Shown here piece after piece: positions 8,043-17,853 of a DNA stretch of 64,000 nucleotides. Origin of the DNA: CBDCVO01 sp965223085 (GTDB lineage Bacteria; Pseudomonadota; Gammaproteobacteria; Ga0077536). The stretch covers positions 4,092,001 to 4,156,000 of the forward strand of contig OZ244981.1 in NCBI GenBank assembly GCA_965223085.1, read 5' to 3'. Position numbers and translations under genes: made by a program. Position 1 is the first letter of the stretch. Every line of letters begins with the position of its first letter. The notes under the pieces are model-generated. The model did not search any database and had not been told where the DNA came from. It saw only the letters and a program-made list of their open reading frames with translations.

Positions 8043-9736
8043 CGCGACTCGTCTGGTGTTTACTACTGTGGAGCTGTTGGCTTCCGCAGGCGCTTGGGGA
8101 CGTCACGCTCGACTGGGACCCCAAGAAACCGCTGCGCAACGAATCCTTTAATTTGATTTTTACCGCCGACTTCGATATCGACACCCCACCCGATTTCTCC
8201 CCGCTAGAAGCCGAACTCGATATCATCGAGCGCAACCAGCAAAGCGCCTATCGATGGATCAACGGGCGCAGTGACAAAACGACAACTTGGGTTTTAACCG
8301 TCGTCGCTCCGGATGCGCCTGAAGTAGTTATTCCAGCGATCGTTTTTGATTCAGAATTGAGCACCGCACGCACGATAAAACTGGCCGATCCCACCACCAC
8401 ACCACCGACCAGCGACCTCGATCGCTTGTTGCTGGAAGCAGAAGTCGATACCACGACACCCTATTTGCAACAACAAGTAATCTACACCGTACGGTTGTGG
8501 CGTCGCATCGAAATTACTAACGCCGCATTATCGGAACCGGAGCTCAGTAGCGACGCTCTGATCAAGAAACTCGGCGAAGATCGTCAATACGACGCCGAAC
8601 GTAGCGGGCGAACTTATCAAGTATTTGAGCGTCGTTACGCCATTTTCCCCCAAACCAGCGGCACGCTCGTGATCGAACCCGCGGTGCTTACGGCGCGCAC
8701 GTTAGACCGCTCCCGATCGTTGTTTTCCTTTGGCGGGGCGTTCAAAGCTCAACGGGTACAATCGGAACGCCTCACGCTCGACGTTAAACCGATCCCAAAG
8801 ACGTTTCGTGGCGCGGTCTGGTTACCCGCCAAACGCGTTCGTCTGCACGAAGAATGGTCACCCGCAAACGGGGCCACGACCGCAGGTGAGCCGCTCACCC
8901 GGACACTGCACCTGTGGGCTGACGGCCTTAGCAGCGGCCAATTACCCCGCATACCGTTTGCCGTTCCGGAGGGCGTGCTGTCCTATCCCGATCAAGCCCA
9001 AAGCGACGAACAAACCTCGATCGACGGCATGTCGGCGATTCGCCAGGAAAAAGTCGCGCTGATCCCACACGCCGCTGGGCGCTTCGAGCTCCCGCCGATC
9101 GAAGTGCCGTGGTGGAACACGGAGACCGATCAAGCGGAGGTTGCGCGCCTCGAATCCTTTACAATTCAAAGCGCCGCGGGAGACACCGGGCGTAACGCCA
9201 CAAATGGCGGCCCCGCGACGCCGTCGATACCCGCTGCGACGACGACGATAACGGCACCGGTGGGCGTCGCCTCGCCGGAACATCATGCTAATCTCCGCTG
9301 GAAAACCCTCGCCCTCATCGCAGCGCTAGGCTGGTTGGCGACAACGCTTGCAGGACTCTATTTTTGGCGACGTCGACAGACGCCGACTGAAACACCAACC
9401 GGGCCTGCTCCTCGCGTCTCGACAAGCGGCGCTGTACGCGCCCTACAACGGGCCTGCGACGACGCCGATCCCAAGGCTGCGCGGCTCGCGCTATTAGCCT
9501 GGGCGCAAAATACGCTACCGTCGCCGGCGTCGACCACCCTCAATGCGCTCGCGGAACGTCTCGAGGCACCCTTAGCAGACGACATCGCAGAGCTGCATCG
9601 CGCGCTTTACGCCCACCACGCGACGTGGTCCCCTAACGAGCTCTGGCGTCACTTCGCCGCGCAGCGGCGCCAAACACCGCCCGAGGCACAAACTACCCCA
9701 GCAAATATCACCTTGTTCCGCGCCCAAAGTCGCTAG
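8036..9736 (+). CDS. batD: BatD-family protein
   Basis: A signal peptide (about residues 1-22, ending in QALG) is followed by a large periplasmic region of beta-sandwich type. A single transmembrane helix near residues 422-445 (TLALIAALGWLATTLAGLYF) precedes a cytoplasmic helical tail that resembles the C terminus of the DUF4381 protein. This is the BatD layout: signal peptide, repeated Ig-like domains, anchor. The region QQVIYTVRLWRR and YQVFERRYAIFPQ are typical of the family. It ends the MoxR/Bat operon; 112 bp separate it from the next gene. Confidence 0.88.
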   Translation: MVTRLVWCLLLWSCWLPQALGDVTLDWDPKKPLRNESFNLIFTADFDIDTPPDFSPLEAELDIIERNQQSAYRWINGRSDKTTTWVLTVVAPDAPEVVIPAIVFDSELSTARTIKLADPTTTPPTSDLDRLLLEAEVDTTTPYLQQQVIYTVRLWRRIEITNAALSEPELSSDALIKKLGEDRQYDAERSGRTYQVFERRYAIFPQTSGTLVIEPAVLTARTLDRSRSLFSFGGAFKAQRVQSERLTLDVKPIPKTFRGAVWLPAKRVRLHEEWSPANGATTAGEPLTRTLHLWADGLSSGQLPRIPFAVPEGVLSYPDQAQSDEQTSIDGMSAIRQEKVALIPHAAGRFELPPIEVPWWNTETDQAEVARLESFTIQSAAGDTGRNATNGGPATPSIPAATTTITAPVGVASPEHHANLRWKTLALIAALGWLATTLAGLYFWRRRQTPTETPTGPAPRVSTSGAVRALQRACDDADPKAARLALLAWAQNTLPSPASTTLNALAERLEAPLADDIAELHRALYAHHATWSPNELWRHFAAQRRQTPPEAQTTPANITLFRAQSR

Positions 9737-9848
9737 CAAACCCTCGCGCCAGGCGATTTGTTTCACAATTGTCCCCGACGGGCGTGAGCGCTGTCACATT
9801 TATCGTACCCGCAGGCGAGAAAATCACCCCCGCGCCGCTAAACCAGGC

Positions 9849-12200
9849 ATGCAAAACCAGCAGCAAAAGCAGGTTTCCCGGCTCGTCTCGGCACGGTCTC
9901 AGATGCTATTGAAAGCGTGTCGCGAGGCCGCGGATAAACGTCTCAGCGCCTGTTTTCAGCTCGTCTTCGATCGCATCGACGACGCGTTTTTTGAACTCGC
10001 GAACAAAGCCGATACCTCGGCGCGCCAAACCCAATATTTTGATGCGATGCGTGAAGTTCGCCTCAAGCGAGAGTCTCTAGAGAATATTCTCGCGCAACGA
10101 CTCGCGCGACAATTCGACAGCGCGCTCGATGATTCAACCAAGGACGATACCGCGCCCGCCTCGAGCTGGAACGGCGAATTGTCGTTGCTCGAATCCTGCG
10201 AAGTCGAGCTGGACCTGGCGGTGCAAAACTTCGTCGAACACCTCGAAGCGCGCGCCGGCGCAGAACTGCGCGCCTTGGATTGCCGCATTGGTCACTTACT
10301 CAATGATCCGCAACTGCAAGATGTAAGCAACCCGTTTGGCCCGCGCGCTATCGGTACGGCCTTCCGCGAAATGTGCCGTGAATTAGAACACGGCATCGAA
10401 CCGCAGCTGACGATGTTTAAGTTGCTCGCCAAGCATTGTAGCGGCGAGATAATTCACTTATATCACGAACTCAATCGGCAACTAATTGCAGAGCACATAC
10501 TACCGACGATAACGGACGGGCACGGACGCGTCCCCGTTCACGCACCGGGTAAGAAAACCCGGGTAATTATCGAAACCGAAGACGGTAGCGAGGAGCATTC
10601 GGGAGAGGATGTGTTCGCGACGCTGCAACGCCTCGCCCCTGCCACCCAAGGCTTGAGCTTAAGACAGCTCATGGCGCCCACCCATGGACCGGGCGGGGTC
10701 GGATCGGCGTGCGATGCACGCGTCCCCGCCGGCGCCCCAGTTGGTGGAGTTGGTGGTGTTGAGACGGGTGCTCAGGTCATCAGCACCGCGAACGCGCTTA
10801 CCTACTTGACGGAATTGCAACACGGGCAGCTACCGGATGGTGTTGACGCCGCAGTTCTAAATCAACAGCAATTATCATCCGGCGGCTTCAATACGTTGCG
10901 GGTGTTGCACGATACCGCAGCCATGGGACGCTTAGAACCGGCGGACAACCTCGCCTTAGATATCGTTTCAATTCTCTTTGATTACGTTCTCAATGATCCC
11001 AGCTTATCGGCGCGCATTAAGAACGTCATCGGCCGCTTGCAAATTCCGCTGCTCAAGGTCGCACTACTTGACAAGAACCTATTTTCAAAAAAGACGCACC
11101 CCGCCCGTCGCCTCCTAGATGCCATGGCAAACGCGGCGTTACGTTGGGGAGAACGCGACGACCTTGGCGAGGACAAGCTCTACCACTGCCTCGAAACCGC
11201 CGTGGAAAAAATCGTCAACGAATTCGATGACGATATTGAAATCTTTGCCGAAACCTTAGCGACATTCGAAGCTGCGCTCGCCACGGAAGAGCAAAATGCA
11301 CACCTCCGGGCCCAAGATCTCACGAAATCGCTTGAGCCCCGCGAGCAAATTGCACTGGCTAAATTTGCCGTCGATGATGCAGTCAAAAATATCGTTGTGG
11401 ATGTTAAAACCCGGGACTTTTTGCGATGTTTCATCTACGACTATTGGCGTCAAGTGCTCATCATCACTTACGTCGAGCAGGGCGTTGAATCCCAAGCTTG
11501 GGAGGCCCGTCTGAAAGTCATTGATGAATTACTTTGGTCTGTTGAGCCTAAATCCACGGACGAAGAACGCAAACGCTTGACCCAAATACTACCGCCACTC
11601 ATCAAGGAAATTAAGGCAGGCATGAAAATGCTTGAGATGCCACGCGCGGAATGTGCAAAGTTCTTAAGTGCCTTGGCAAGCGTGCATGTTGTATCGGTCA
11701 AGCGAGCAACGAAGAGCACGCTGGTAGAGCGGCGTTTGTCCACACAGCCTGAAGAACAAGATCCGGTCTCGGAATCACGCGCACCGACGCTCTCCGAAGA
11801 AGAATTCATTAGCAACGCATTGGATCGTCTCTTCGCACGAAAGACCCTAGACGCCGACGAACTAGACATCGATCTGGAGGCTTTAAACAGCACCGAGCAG
11901 TCGCCCGATAACGATGAAGTGACGGAGACTGTGATGAATTTAAACTTAGGTGACTGGATCGATTTTGAAACATCTGGCGGAGATACGCTGCGGGCCCGTT
12001 TTACGTGGTTAAGTCCGGGTACGGGCCGCTACTTATTCACGACGCGCAGCGGGCAAAAAGCACTCGATCTCACCTTGCCCGAACTCGTAGAAAAATTGCG
12101 TTCCGGCAAATCTACAATCATTCCCGGAACACCGGACCCGGTGTTCGATCGAGCGATCGGTGATTTGCTGGACAAACTCGACCAACAGCAAGTCGCCTAA
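9849..12200 (+). CDS. DUF1631 family protein
   Basis: A 783-residue soluble protein with the DUF1631 opening (RSQMLLKACREAADKRL...FDRIDDAFFELANKA, about residues 17-58), a Gly/Pro-rich hinge near 275-305 and a long helical second half (DYVLNDPSLSARIKNVIGRLQIPLLKVAL). The last ~90 residues (LGDWIDFETSGGDTLRARFTWLSP, then YLFTTRSGQKAL) look like a small beta-barrel of PilZ-like shape; this is a visual guess. DUF1631 proteins are common in beta- and gammaproteobacteria, have no settled function and are sometimes mislabelled thymidine phosphorylase. The gene stands alone, 112 bp after batD. Confidence 0.85.
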   Translation: MQNQQQKQVSRLVSARSQMLLKACREAADKRLSACFQLVFDRIDDAFFELANKADTSARQTQYFDAMREVRLKRESLENILAQRLARQFDSALDDSTKDDTAPASSWNGELSLLESCEVELDLAVQNFVEHLEARAGAELRALDCRIGHLLNDPQLQDVSNPFGPRAIGTAFREMCRELEHGIEPQLTMFKLLAKHCSGEIIHLYHELNRQLIAEHILPTITDGHGRVPVHAPGKKTRVIIETEDGSEEHSGEDVFATLQRLAPATQGLSLRQLMAPTHGPGGVGSACDARVPAGAPVGGVGGVETGAQVISTANALTYLTELQHGQLPDGVDAAVLNQQQLSSGGFNTLRVLHDTAAMGRLEPADNLALDIVSILFDYVLNDPSLSARIKNVIGRLQIPLLKVALLDKNLFSKKTHPARRLLDAMANAALRWGERDDLGEDKLYHCLETAVEKIVNEFDDDIEIFAETLATFEAALATEEQNAHLRAQDLTKSLEPREQIALAKFAVDDAVKNIVVDVKTRDFLRCFIYDYWRQVLIITYVEQGVESQAWEARLKVIDELLWSVEPKSTDEERKRLTQILPPLIKEIKAGMKMLEMPRAECAKFLSALASVHVVSVKRATKSTLVERRLSTQPEEQDPVSESRAPTLSEEEFISNALDRLFARKTLDADELDIDLEALNSTEQSPDNDEVTETVMNLNLGDWIDFETSGGDTLRARFTWLSPGTGRYLFTTRSGQKALDLTLPELVEKLRSGKSTIIPGTPDPVFDRAIGDLLDKLDQQQVA

Positions 12201-12526
12201 GCTACCGCTCGAAGTCCTCCCTCAACGACCCGCCATGATGAACGCTTGCGAGCCGAACCTCGGTGGTGCGTCAATCGTCGACGATGGCTACCTTCGGATG
12301 GATTAAAAATAACCCCGCAACCCGCCTCATTCCCGCCATGTTTCTCAGCGGCCTCATCAGCACCGCAGACATGTGCAGACGTCTGCACTACCTCGGTAAT
12401 GGTAATCAAGTCGAATTCAAAACCGTCTAGAGCGCCTGAGCAGTCCCACAAGGCTTGGTTGTCGGGGGACGCATCGTTATAATCGATTTCGGCGATATAA
12501 TCGTTAATTCTAATAACCCGAACCAT
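12197..12526 (-). CDS. possible small hypothetical protein (doubtful)
   Basis: A 109-codon minus-strand frame. Its first ~50 residues (VRVIRINDYIAEIDYND, ALDGFEFDLITITEVVQ) have ordinary acidic/hydrophobic composition and could be real. The second half is rich in His and Arg and looks like read-through of non-coding sequence. No family was recognised. Its 3' end overlaps the DUF1631 stop by four bases and its start lies within ~35 bp of the next plus-strand gene. Either a real small gene or chance. Confidence 0.25.
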   Translation of the reverse strand: MVRVIRINDYIAEIDYNDASPDNQALWDCSGALDGFEFDLITITEVVQTSAHVCGADEAAEKHGGNEAGCGVIFNPSEGSHRRRLTHHRGSARKRSSWRVVEGGLRAVA

Positions 12527-12559
12527 CGTGGATCGACTCGGGAGTAGCTATAAGGACAC
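12201..12559. other. intergenic region with a 16-bp perfect palindrome
   Basis: This stretch lies before the two-component genes. It contains GTGCAGAC/GTCTGCAC at 12373-12388, preceded by another GCAGAC, and a doubtful minus-strand frame (12197-12526). No terminator with a T-run was seen for DUF1631. A promoter for the regulator gene should lie near 12480-12550, which is AT-richer, but no clear -35/-10 pair was assigned. Confidence 0.5.
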
Positions 12560-13132
12560 GTGACAAAGCGTAAACCGTATCTCACGCCGAACGAGGTAGC
12601 AGAATTACTCATGGTCTCCCCGGTCACGGTACGCCAATGGGCCGCCAAAGGGCGCCTTTGCGCCGAGACGACGCTAGGCGGCCACCGTCGTTTTTTGCGT
12701 CGCGACGTCGACCAATTCGCGCGCGAGAACCACCTCAACTTACGCCGCGAAGCCGACGGAGAGCTGCGCGTGCTGATCGTCGATGACGACCGCCAATTAG
12801 CGGGCTATCTACGCGAACTGCTCCAGCAAATCGACAACAGTAGGCTCGAATTGGCCTTCGACGGTTTTGATGCTGGGGACAAAATACATCAATTTCAACC
12901 ACATATCGTGTTGCTCGATCTGATGATGACCGGTCTCGACGGATTTAGCGTCTGTGAACGCATCAAGTCCGCCCCCGTTACCCGCTTAATACGAGTCATC
13001 GCCATGACCGGCTATCGGACGCCGGCCGCGACGCGACGAATCTTGGCCGCCGGTGCGGAACAGTGTCTGGCCAAACCGATCGACGGCGACGCGCTGCTTA
13101 CCCTGATGCAAGACCCGGTGCAGCGCGGATGA
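12560..13132 (+). CDS. excisionase/MerR-type HTH fused to response-regulator receiver domain
   Basis: Residues about 6-58 form a winged-helix DNA-binding domain of the MerR/excisionase kind (YLTPNEVAELLMVSPVTVRQW, then GHRRFLRRDVDQFA). Residues about 70-188 are a receiver domain: VLIVDDD, phosphoacceptor Asp in IVLLDLMMTGLDG, Thr in VIAMTG and Lys in CLAKPID. The order HTH then receiver is the reverse of most response regulators. Start is GTG at 12560, with TAAGGA close upstream (spacing only about 3 nt). Its TGA overlaps the ATG of the kinase gene (ATGA), so the two are translationally coupled and form a likely cognate pair. Confidence 0.88.
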   Translation: MTKRKPYLTPNEVAELLMVSPVTVRQWAAKGRLCAETTLGGHRRFLRRDVDQFARENHLNLRREADGELRVLIVDDDRQLAGYLRELLQQIDNSRLELAFDGFDAGDKIHQFQPHIVLLDLMMTGLDGFSVCERIKSAPVTRLIRVIAMTGYRTPAATRRILAAGAEQCLAKPIDGDALLTLMQDPVQRG

Positions 13133-15858
13133 CCTCCTTAAAGCACAGCATCACTTTGACTGTTGCGCTGACGGTCGCTATCTTCGGTCTGCTCGCGCTA
13201 GTCATCGTAATGCTCGTTGAGCAAAAGCACTTCCTGCGCAACGGACTCGAGCAATTCGAACGACGCGCGCAAATAAGTCGTACCGATCTCAGCGCCATGT
13301 TGCGCTACCACGACGTTGACGCTTTGCGAACCCACCTCGCGAACCTCAGCGCCGATCCATTTATTGATCTGGCATTGATTACGGATGCGAACAACGACAT
13401 CGTGTACGCCGCCAACCCCGTGCACGAAACCACGAACCTCGCACGGGTGACATCGCCACAAACGGTCGCTACCGCCGCGACGGTCCGGGCTGCAAACAAA
13501 GGCGGTGTATGGCCCTTGGCAGACACCGATTATCTCCTCGCCTACTACCCGCTCGCGTCGCCCGCGTCCCCGGCCCACGAGCAAGCCAATATGTTGATCG
13601 TGCGTCGTAGCCTCGCCGCCGAGCACAAACTCGCCCGCGATCATGCGCTGATCATGTTTTTGCTGTTGCTGGGCATGGCTACGCTCCTCGGATTTTTTGC
13701 CTCACGACGCCTCGAGCGCGATATCGTGCAGCCCATCATGGGGCTGGTTGCAACCACGCACCGCGTTGCAAACGGCGACCTCGAAGCCCGCTCTGATCCG
13801 CGCGTGGGTGGCGAAATTGGCGAACTCGCGCGTTCCTTAAACGACATGACCGCAGCCTTAGAGAAGGAACGCCGCGCCTTGCAAGACACCGAGCAAACCC
13901 TGCGCCTCACCCACCGCTTTGCCAAAATCATTACTTACGAATGGGATCTCCGTAGCGATAAGCTCCTGGCATCCGATTACTATTTCGAGTTGCTCGGGCG
14001 CCCTAAACCCGATGGCCCGCTGCCAATTACCGAAATGGTTGCCGACACAGTGCATCCCGAGGATCTCGAAAATCTCTCGGGCGCGCTGACGGCAACACGT
14101 GAAAGTGGCAAACCGTTTGACGTGATATATCGCCTACAGCACGCCAACGGGAGCTATCGGTGGTTACATACCCAAGGGGACATCGAGCGTGACGCTGCGG
14201 GTCAGCCGTTTCGCGTGTTAGGCGTCGGTCACGACATTACGCGAGAAAAAGTTGTTCAGGAGCAATTACGGGCCGCGCTGCGCGAAGTCGAATATCAAAA
14301 AGAAGCGCTGGATCTGTCGACAATCGTCTCGATTGTCGATGCGAACGGCACCATTAGCTATGTCAATGAGCGGTTTTTGCTCACCACCGGTTATACGCGC
14401 GAGGAGATCGTGGGAACACCCCATCCCCTTATCGATGCGGAATTCCACGGAGCGGAGTTCACCGAGACGATCACCTCGATCATACAGCAGGGCAGAATTT
14501 GGCGTGGCGAGATCCGCAATGTGGGTAAAGACGGAGACCACTATTGGATGGATCTGACGATCGTCCCACATGTCGATAGCCACCTAAAGCCAAATCGTTA
14601 TGTCTACATCGGTACAGATATTACCGACCGACATCTCGCGGACTTGCAACTGCAAGAGGAACGGAACCTTTTTCTGACCGGTCCGGTTGTGGTGTTTAAA
14701 TGGCGTAACCAAAGTGGGTGGCCGGTCGAATACGTATCGGGCAACGTCGAAGCGACGCTCGGTGTCGATAAACAAGCGCTGTTGAGCAGCGATGTCTACT
14801 ACGACGAACTGATCGCTGCAGACGACCGCGAGCGGGTCGGAAACGAAGTGCGAAGCGCTCTCGATGCGCAGGCAACCATCGTCACACACCAACCCTACCG
14901 CATAGTCGATAATAATGGCGCGACGCGTTGGTTGTTCGATCACACTTTGGTGTTACGGGGCGATGACGGCGACGTCACGCACTTCTTAGGCTATGTCATC
15001 GACATCACTAACCAACGCAACACCGAGATCGAACACGATGCGCTGCGGGTGCAATTGCTCCAGGCACAGAAGATGGAGGCCATGGGTCAACTCGCGGGCG
15101 GCGTAGCGCATGACTTCAACAATATATTAACCAGCATCATCGGCTATGCTGATCTTGCACGACGGCGCTTTGTCGACGATCACGACAGTAAGCTTAGCGT
15201 GTACCTGCACGAAATCACCGCGGCCGGGGATCGCGGGCGGGATCTAGTCGCCAAAATGTTAACGTTTAGCCGCGGCGGCGATAGCGAAGAGCAAGTAGTC
15301 CTATTGGACAAAATTATCGAGGAGACGCGACAGCTACTGCGCCCAATGTTGCCCTCCAGCATCACTTTGAACGTGACTATCGAACCAGGCCTACCATCGA
15401 TCCTTGGCGAACCGATTCAAGTGCAACAAGTAATAATGAATCTGTGCATCAACGCCCGTGACGCCCTCAATGGTGCTGGTAAGATCGCAATTTCCGCTTA
15501 CCAAACAACGCTCTCGCAAAGACAGTGCGCGTCGTGCAAACAGCATTTCGGCGGAGAATACGTGGTTCTTGCGGTGTTCGATAGCGGCGAAGGCATCGAA
15601 CCTGAAATCATGGAACGCTTGTTCGATCCGTTTTTCACCACCAAAGCGCCCGGCAGCGGCACCGGCCTTGGTCTATCGGTAGTGCACGGCGCGGTACATC
15701 ACATGCGCGGTCACTTGCTAGTGGACGGTGGCGATGCCGCGAACGGCGCCGGTTTTGAAATCTACCTGCCGCCGAGAGCCAGCGCGACCCAGGTCGACGG
15801 CCTCCACAACGATCGACTTCTAGCGGCAAACATCGCCGCTACTCATACCAGTACGTAA
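13129..15858 (+). CDS. membrane sensor histidine kinase (HAMP, three PAS domains)
   Basis: About 909 residues. Two transmembrane helices (about 8-30 and 172-191) flank a ~140-residue periplasmic sensor. HAMP follows (about 192-245), then three PAS domains (about 265-375, 385-510, 515-640), a phosphoacceptor helix with GGVAHDFNNILTS (His near 661) and a HATPase domain with N, G1 (DSGEGIEPEIMERLFDPFF) and G2 (GTGLGLS) boxes. A CASC pair (about residue 800) sits between the N and G1 boxes; the next kinase has CSSC in the same place. The open frame reaches upstream to 13063, but ATG at 13129 overlaps the regulator stop and directly precedes the first helix. No receiver domain, so it needs a partner, probably the coupled regulator. 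Confidence 0.92.
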   Translation: MTSLKHSITLTVALTVAIFGLLALVIVMLVEQKHFLRNGLEQFERRAQISRTDLSAMLRYHDVDALRTHLANLSADPFIDLALITDANNDIVYAANPVHETTNLARVTSPQTVATAATVRAANKGGVWPLADTDYLLAYYPLASPASPAHEQANMLIVRRSLAAEHKLARDHALIMFLLLLGMATLLGFFASRRLERDIVQPIMGLVATTHRVANGDLEARSDPRVGGEIGELARSLNDMTAALEKERRALQDTEQTLRLTHRFAKIITYEWDLRSDKLLASDYYFELLGRPKPDGPLPITEMVADTVHPEDLENLSGALTATRESGKPFDVIYRLQHANGSYRWLHTQGDIERDAAGQPFRVLGVGHDITREKVVQEQLRAALREVEYQKEALDLSTIVSIVDANGTISYVNERFLLTTGYTREEIVGTPHPLIDAEFHGAEFTETITSIIQQGRIWRGEIRNVGKDGDHYWMDLTIVPHVDSHLKPNRYVYIGTDITDRHLADLQLQEERNLFLTGPVVVFKWRNQSGWPVEYVSGNVEATLGVDKQALLSSDVYYDELIAADDRERVGNEVRSALDAQATIVTHQPYRIVDNNGATRWLFDHTLVLRGDDGDVTHFLGYVIDITNQRNTEIEHDALRVQLLQAQKMEAMGQLAGGVAHDFNNILTSIIGYADLARRRFVDDHDSKLSVYLHEITAAGDRGRDLVAKMLTFSRGGDSEEQVVLLDKIIEETRQLLRPMLPSSITLNVTIEPGLPSILGEPIQVQQVIMNLCINARDALNGAGKIAISAYQTTLSQRQCASCKQHFGGEYVVLAVFDSGEGIEPEIMERLFDPFFTTKAPGSGTGLGLSVVHGAVHHMRGHLLVDGGDAANGAGFEIYLPPRASATQVDGLHNDRLLAANIAATHTST

Positions 15859-15876
15859 TTCATAAAGGGTAAGCTC

Positions 15877-17853
15877 ATGACCGCGACCGATTCGCTCACC
15901 CACGCGCTGCCGGGCGCTGCGACAGGTGCGCCGCCAAGCAGCGCCCGCGACATGGCACACGACGTCCCGGTAATCTTATGGATGCTGGACCGGCGAGGGA
16001 ATTGCATCTATTTGGACGAGCAATGGACGCGTTACACCGGCCAAAAGTCGAGCGAAGCCCTGGCGAATTGGGGTACGTGCATTCATCCCGACGACCTCGA
16101 CCACACGAAACGTGTTTGCAGGCTAGGACGCGAGACGAAACGAACGATTTCAACGGAATTTCGGCTCCGACGCTACGATGGCGAATATCGTTGGTTTCAT
16201 GACACGGGCGTGCCGCGCTTCAATTCACGCGACGAATATATCGGCGTTGTCGGCATTATGATCGAGGTCAGTGAACGCAAAGCGAACGAGCTGAGCACCA
16301 GGATTACCGATGCCCGCTTACGCTTGGCGCTGGATGCTGCGCGGCTCGAATCGTGGGAATGCATTTTACCCACCTCGCTTACTAAGGAACCGGCTCGGGC
16401 GACACCCGAGCGAGTGCACGAACACCCCGATATCTGTGTGTCGCATCACGCATACTTGCACGAAGTGCATACCGATGATCGCGATAAGGTAGCGCAGGCC
16501 TTAAGCGACACGATCCGCCTCGAACAAGACTACCGCGTCGAGTTTCGGGTCACCGATCCGGAGGGATCGACTCGTTGGTTTGAATCGCAAGCGCGTCTCC
16601 TAACCGACGGGGATGGTAAGCAGCGACAACTAATCGGTGTTACCGAAGAAGTAACTGATCGTCGCGCTGCCAGCGAAGAACACACTCGTCTGCAAGTGCA
16701 ATTTCAGCAAGCGCAAAAAATGCAGGCGATAGGTCATTTAACGGGCGGCATTGCGCACGACTTCAACAACATTTTGGGCAGCATTCTTGGTTATTCGCGT
16801 CTCGCCCTGCAGCGCTTTGACGGCCACATTCCAGAAAAACTTCGCGAATATTTGAGTCAAATCTATACCGCCGGAGAACGCGCCCGCGAGTTGACAGATC
16901 AAATGATAGCGTTCAGTCGCGGCGGTGAGACGAGTCGCGAGGTATATGACGTACGCCTGCTCGTGCAGGATGTGATCAAAATGTTGCGGCCAACTTTTCC
17001 CGCAACGATAAGCCTCGATTGCAGACCACCAAAACACGTCATGAACGTGAAAACGAACATCGTCGAGTTTCATCAAATAATCGTTAATCTCTGTGGCAAC
17101 GCGCGAGACGCATTGGGTGAGGAAGGAGAGATCCGTGTTGACGTCTCGCGATCTTCACAGGCGGCGTTCGTATGCAGTTCCTGCCACGAAAATGTTGCGG
17201 GTGATTTCATCACCATAGCCGTGACCGACAACGGGCCGGGTATCCCGGCTGAGGTCATACAACGCATGTTCGAACCGTTCTTCAGTACCAAACGTCAAAG
17301 TCATGGCGGCGGCATGGGTTTGCCCATCGTGCACGGCATCGTGCACCGACACGGCGGACACCTCGTCGTGCAGACGGCACTGGATAAGGGTGCGACGTTT
17401 GCGATCCATCTGCGAACGACGGACGCTGCTGGCAGTTGTGCATCGGCTCGCAGCAATGCGGAGACGGGCCCTGCACGCCGCCAACACCACATTCTCGTCG
17501 TCGATGATGAACTGGCGATTAGTAATTTTCTCAGTGAATTGCTGGAATTGGAGGGTTACCTCGTCACGCGTGCTGACGACGCGCAGGGCGCCTGGGAAAT
17601 TTTCTCCGACAATAGCGCGACATTCGACGCCGTAATTACAGATCAAACCATGCCGGGACTGACGGGGACTGAGTTGGCCACACGCATTAAGGCACAGCGC
17701 CCGCAGACCCGGATCCTGCTTATGACGGGCTATTGCGCCAATCTCGAACCCACTGAGGAGACGCCCAGGAGCTACGACATCTTGTTAAAAAAACCCCTGG
17801 ACGCCGATCATTTCCTGCGCGTCTTAGCCGATTTATTGGCACCGCAGGACTGA
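15877..17853 (+). CDS. cytoplasmic hybrid histidine kinase (PAS-PAS-HisKA-HATPase-REC)
   Basis: 658 residues with no membrane helix. Two PAS domains (about 25-135 and 140-265; the first has the WMLDRRGNCIYLD opening and ends IGVVGIMIEVSERK), a phosphoacceptor helix with GGIAHDFNNILGS (His near 292), a HATPase domain (about 385-510, DNGPGIPAEVIQRMFEPFF, GGGMGLPIVHG) with a CSSC pair before the G1 box, and a C-terminal receiver (about 535-655; ILVVDDE, DAVITDQTMPG, LLKKPLD). The kinase core is clearly paralogous to the one just upstream. It begins 18 bp after that gene and probably shares its transcript, so the cluster has two kinases feeding one HTH-receiver protein. Confidence 0.92.
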   Translation: MTATDSLTHALPGAATGAPPSSARDMAHDVPVILWMLDRRGNCIYLDEQWTRYTGQKSSEALANWGTCIHPDDLDHTKRVCRLGRETKRTISTEFRLRRYDGEYRWFHDTGVPRFNSRDEYIGVVGIMIEVSERKANELSTRITDARLRLALDAARLESWECILPTSLTKEPARATPERVHEHPDICVSHHAYLHEVHTDDRDKVAQALSDTIRLEQDYRVEFRVTDPEGSTRWFESQARLLTDGDGKQRQLIGVTEEVTDRRAASEEHTRLQVQFQQAQKMQAIGHLTGGIAHDFNNILGSILGYSRLALQRFDGHIPEKLREYLSQIYTAGERARELTDQMIAFSRGGETSREVYDVRLLVQDVIKMLRPTFPATISLDCRPPKHVMNVKTNIVEFHQIIVNLCGNARDALGEEGEIRVDVSRSSQAAFVCSSCHENVAGDFITIAVTDNGPGIPAEVIQRMFEPFFSTKRQSHGGGMGLPIVHGIVHRHGGHLVVQTALDKGATFAIHLRTTDAAGSCASARSNAETGPARRQHHILVVDDELAISNFLSELLELEGYLVTRADDAQGAWEIFSDNSATFDAVITDQTMPGLTGTELATRIKAQRPQTRILLMTGYCANLEPTEETPRSYDILLKKPLDADHFLRVLADLLAPQD

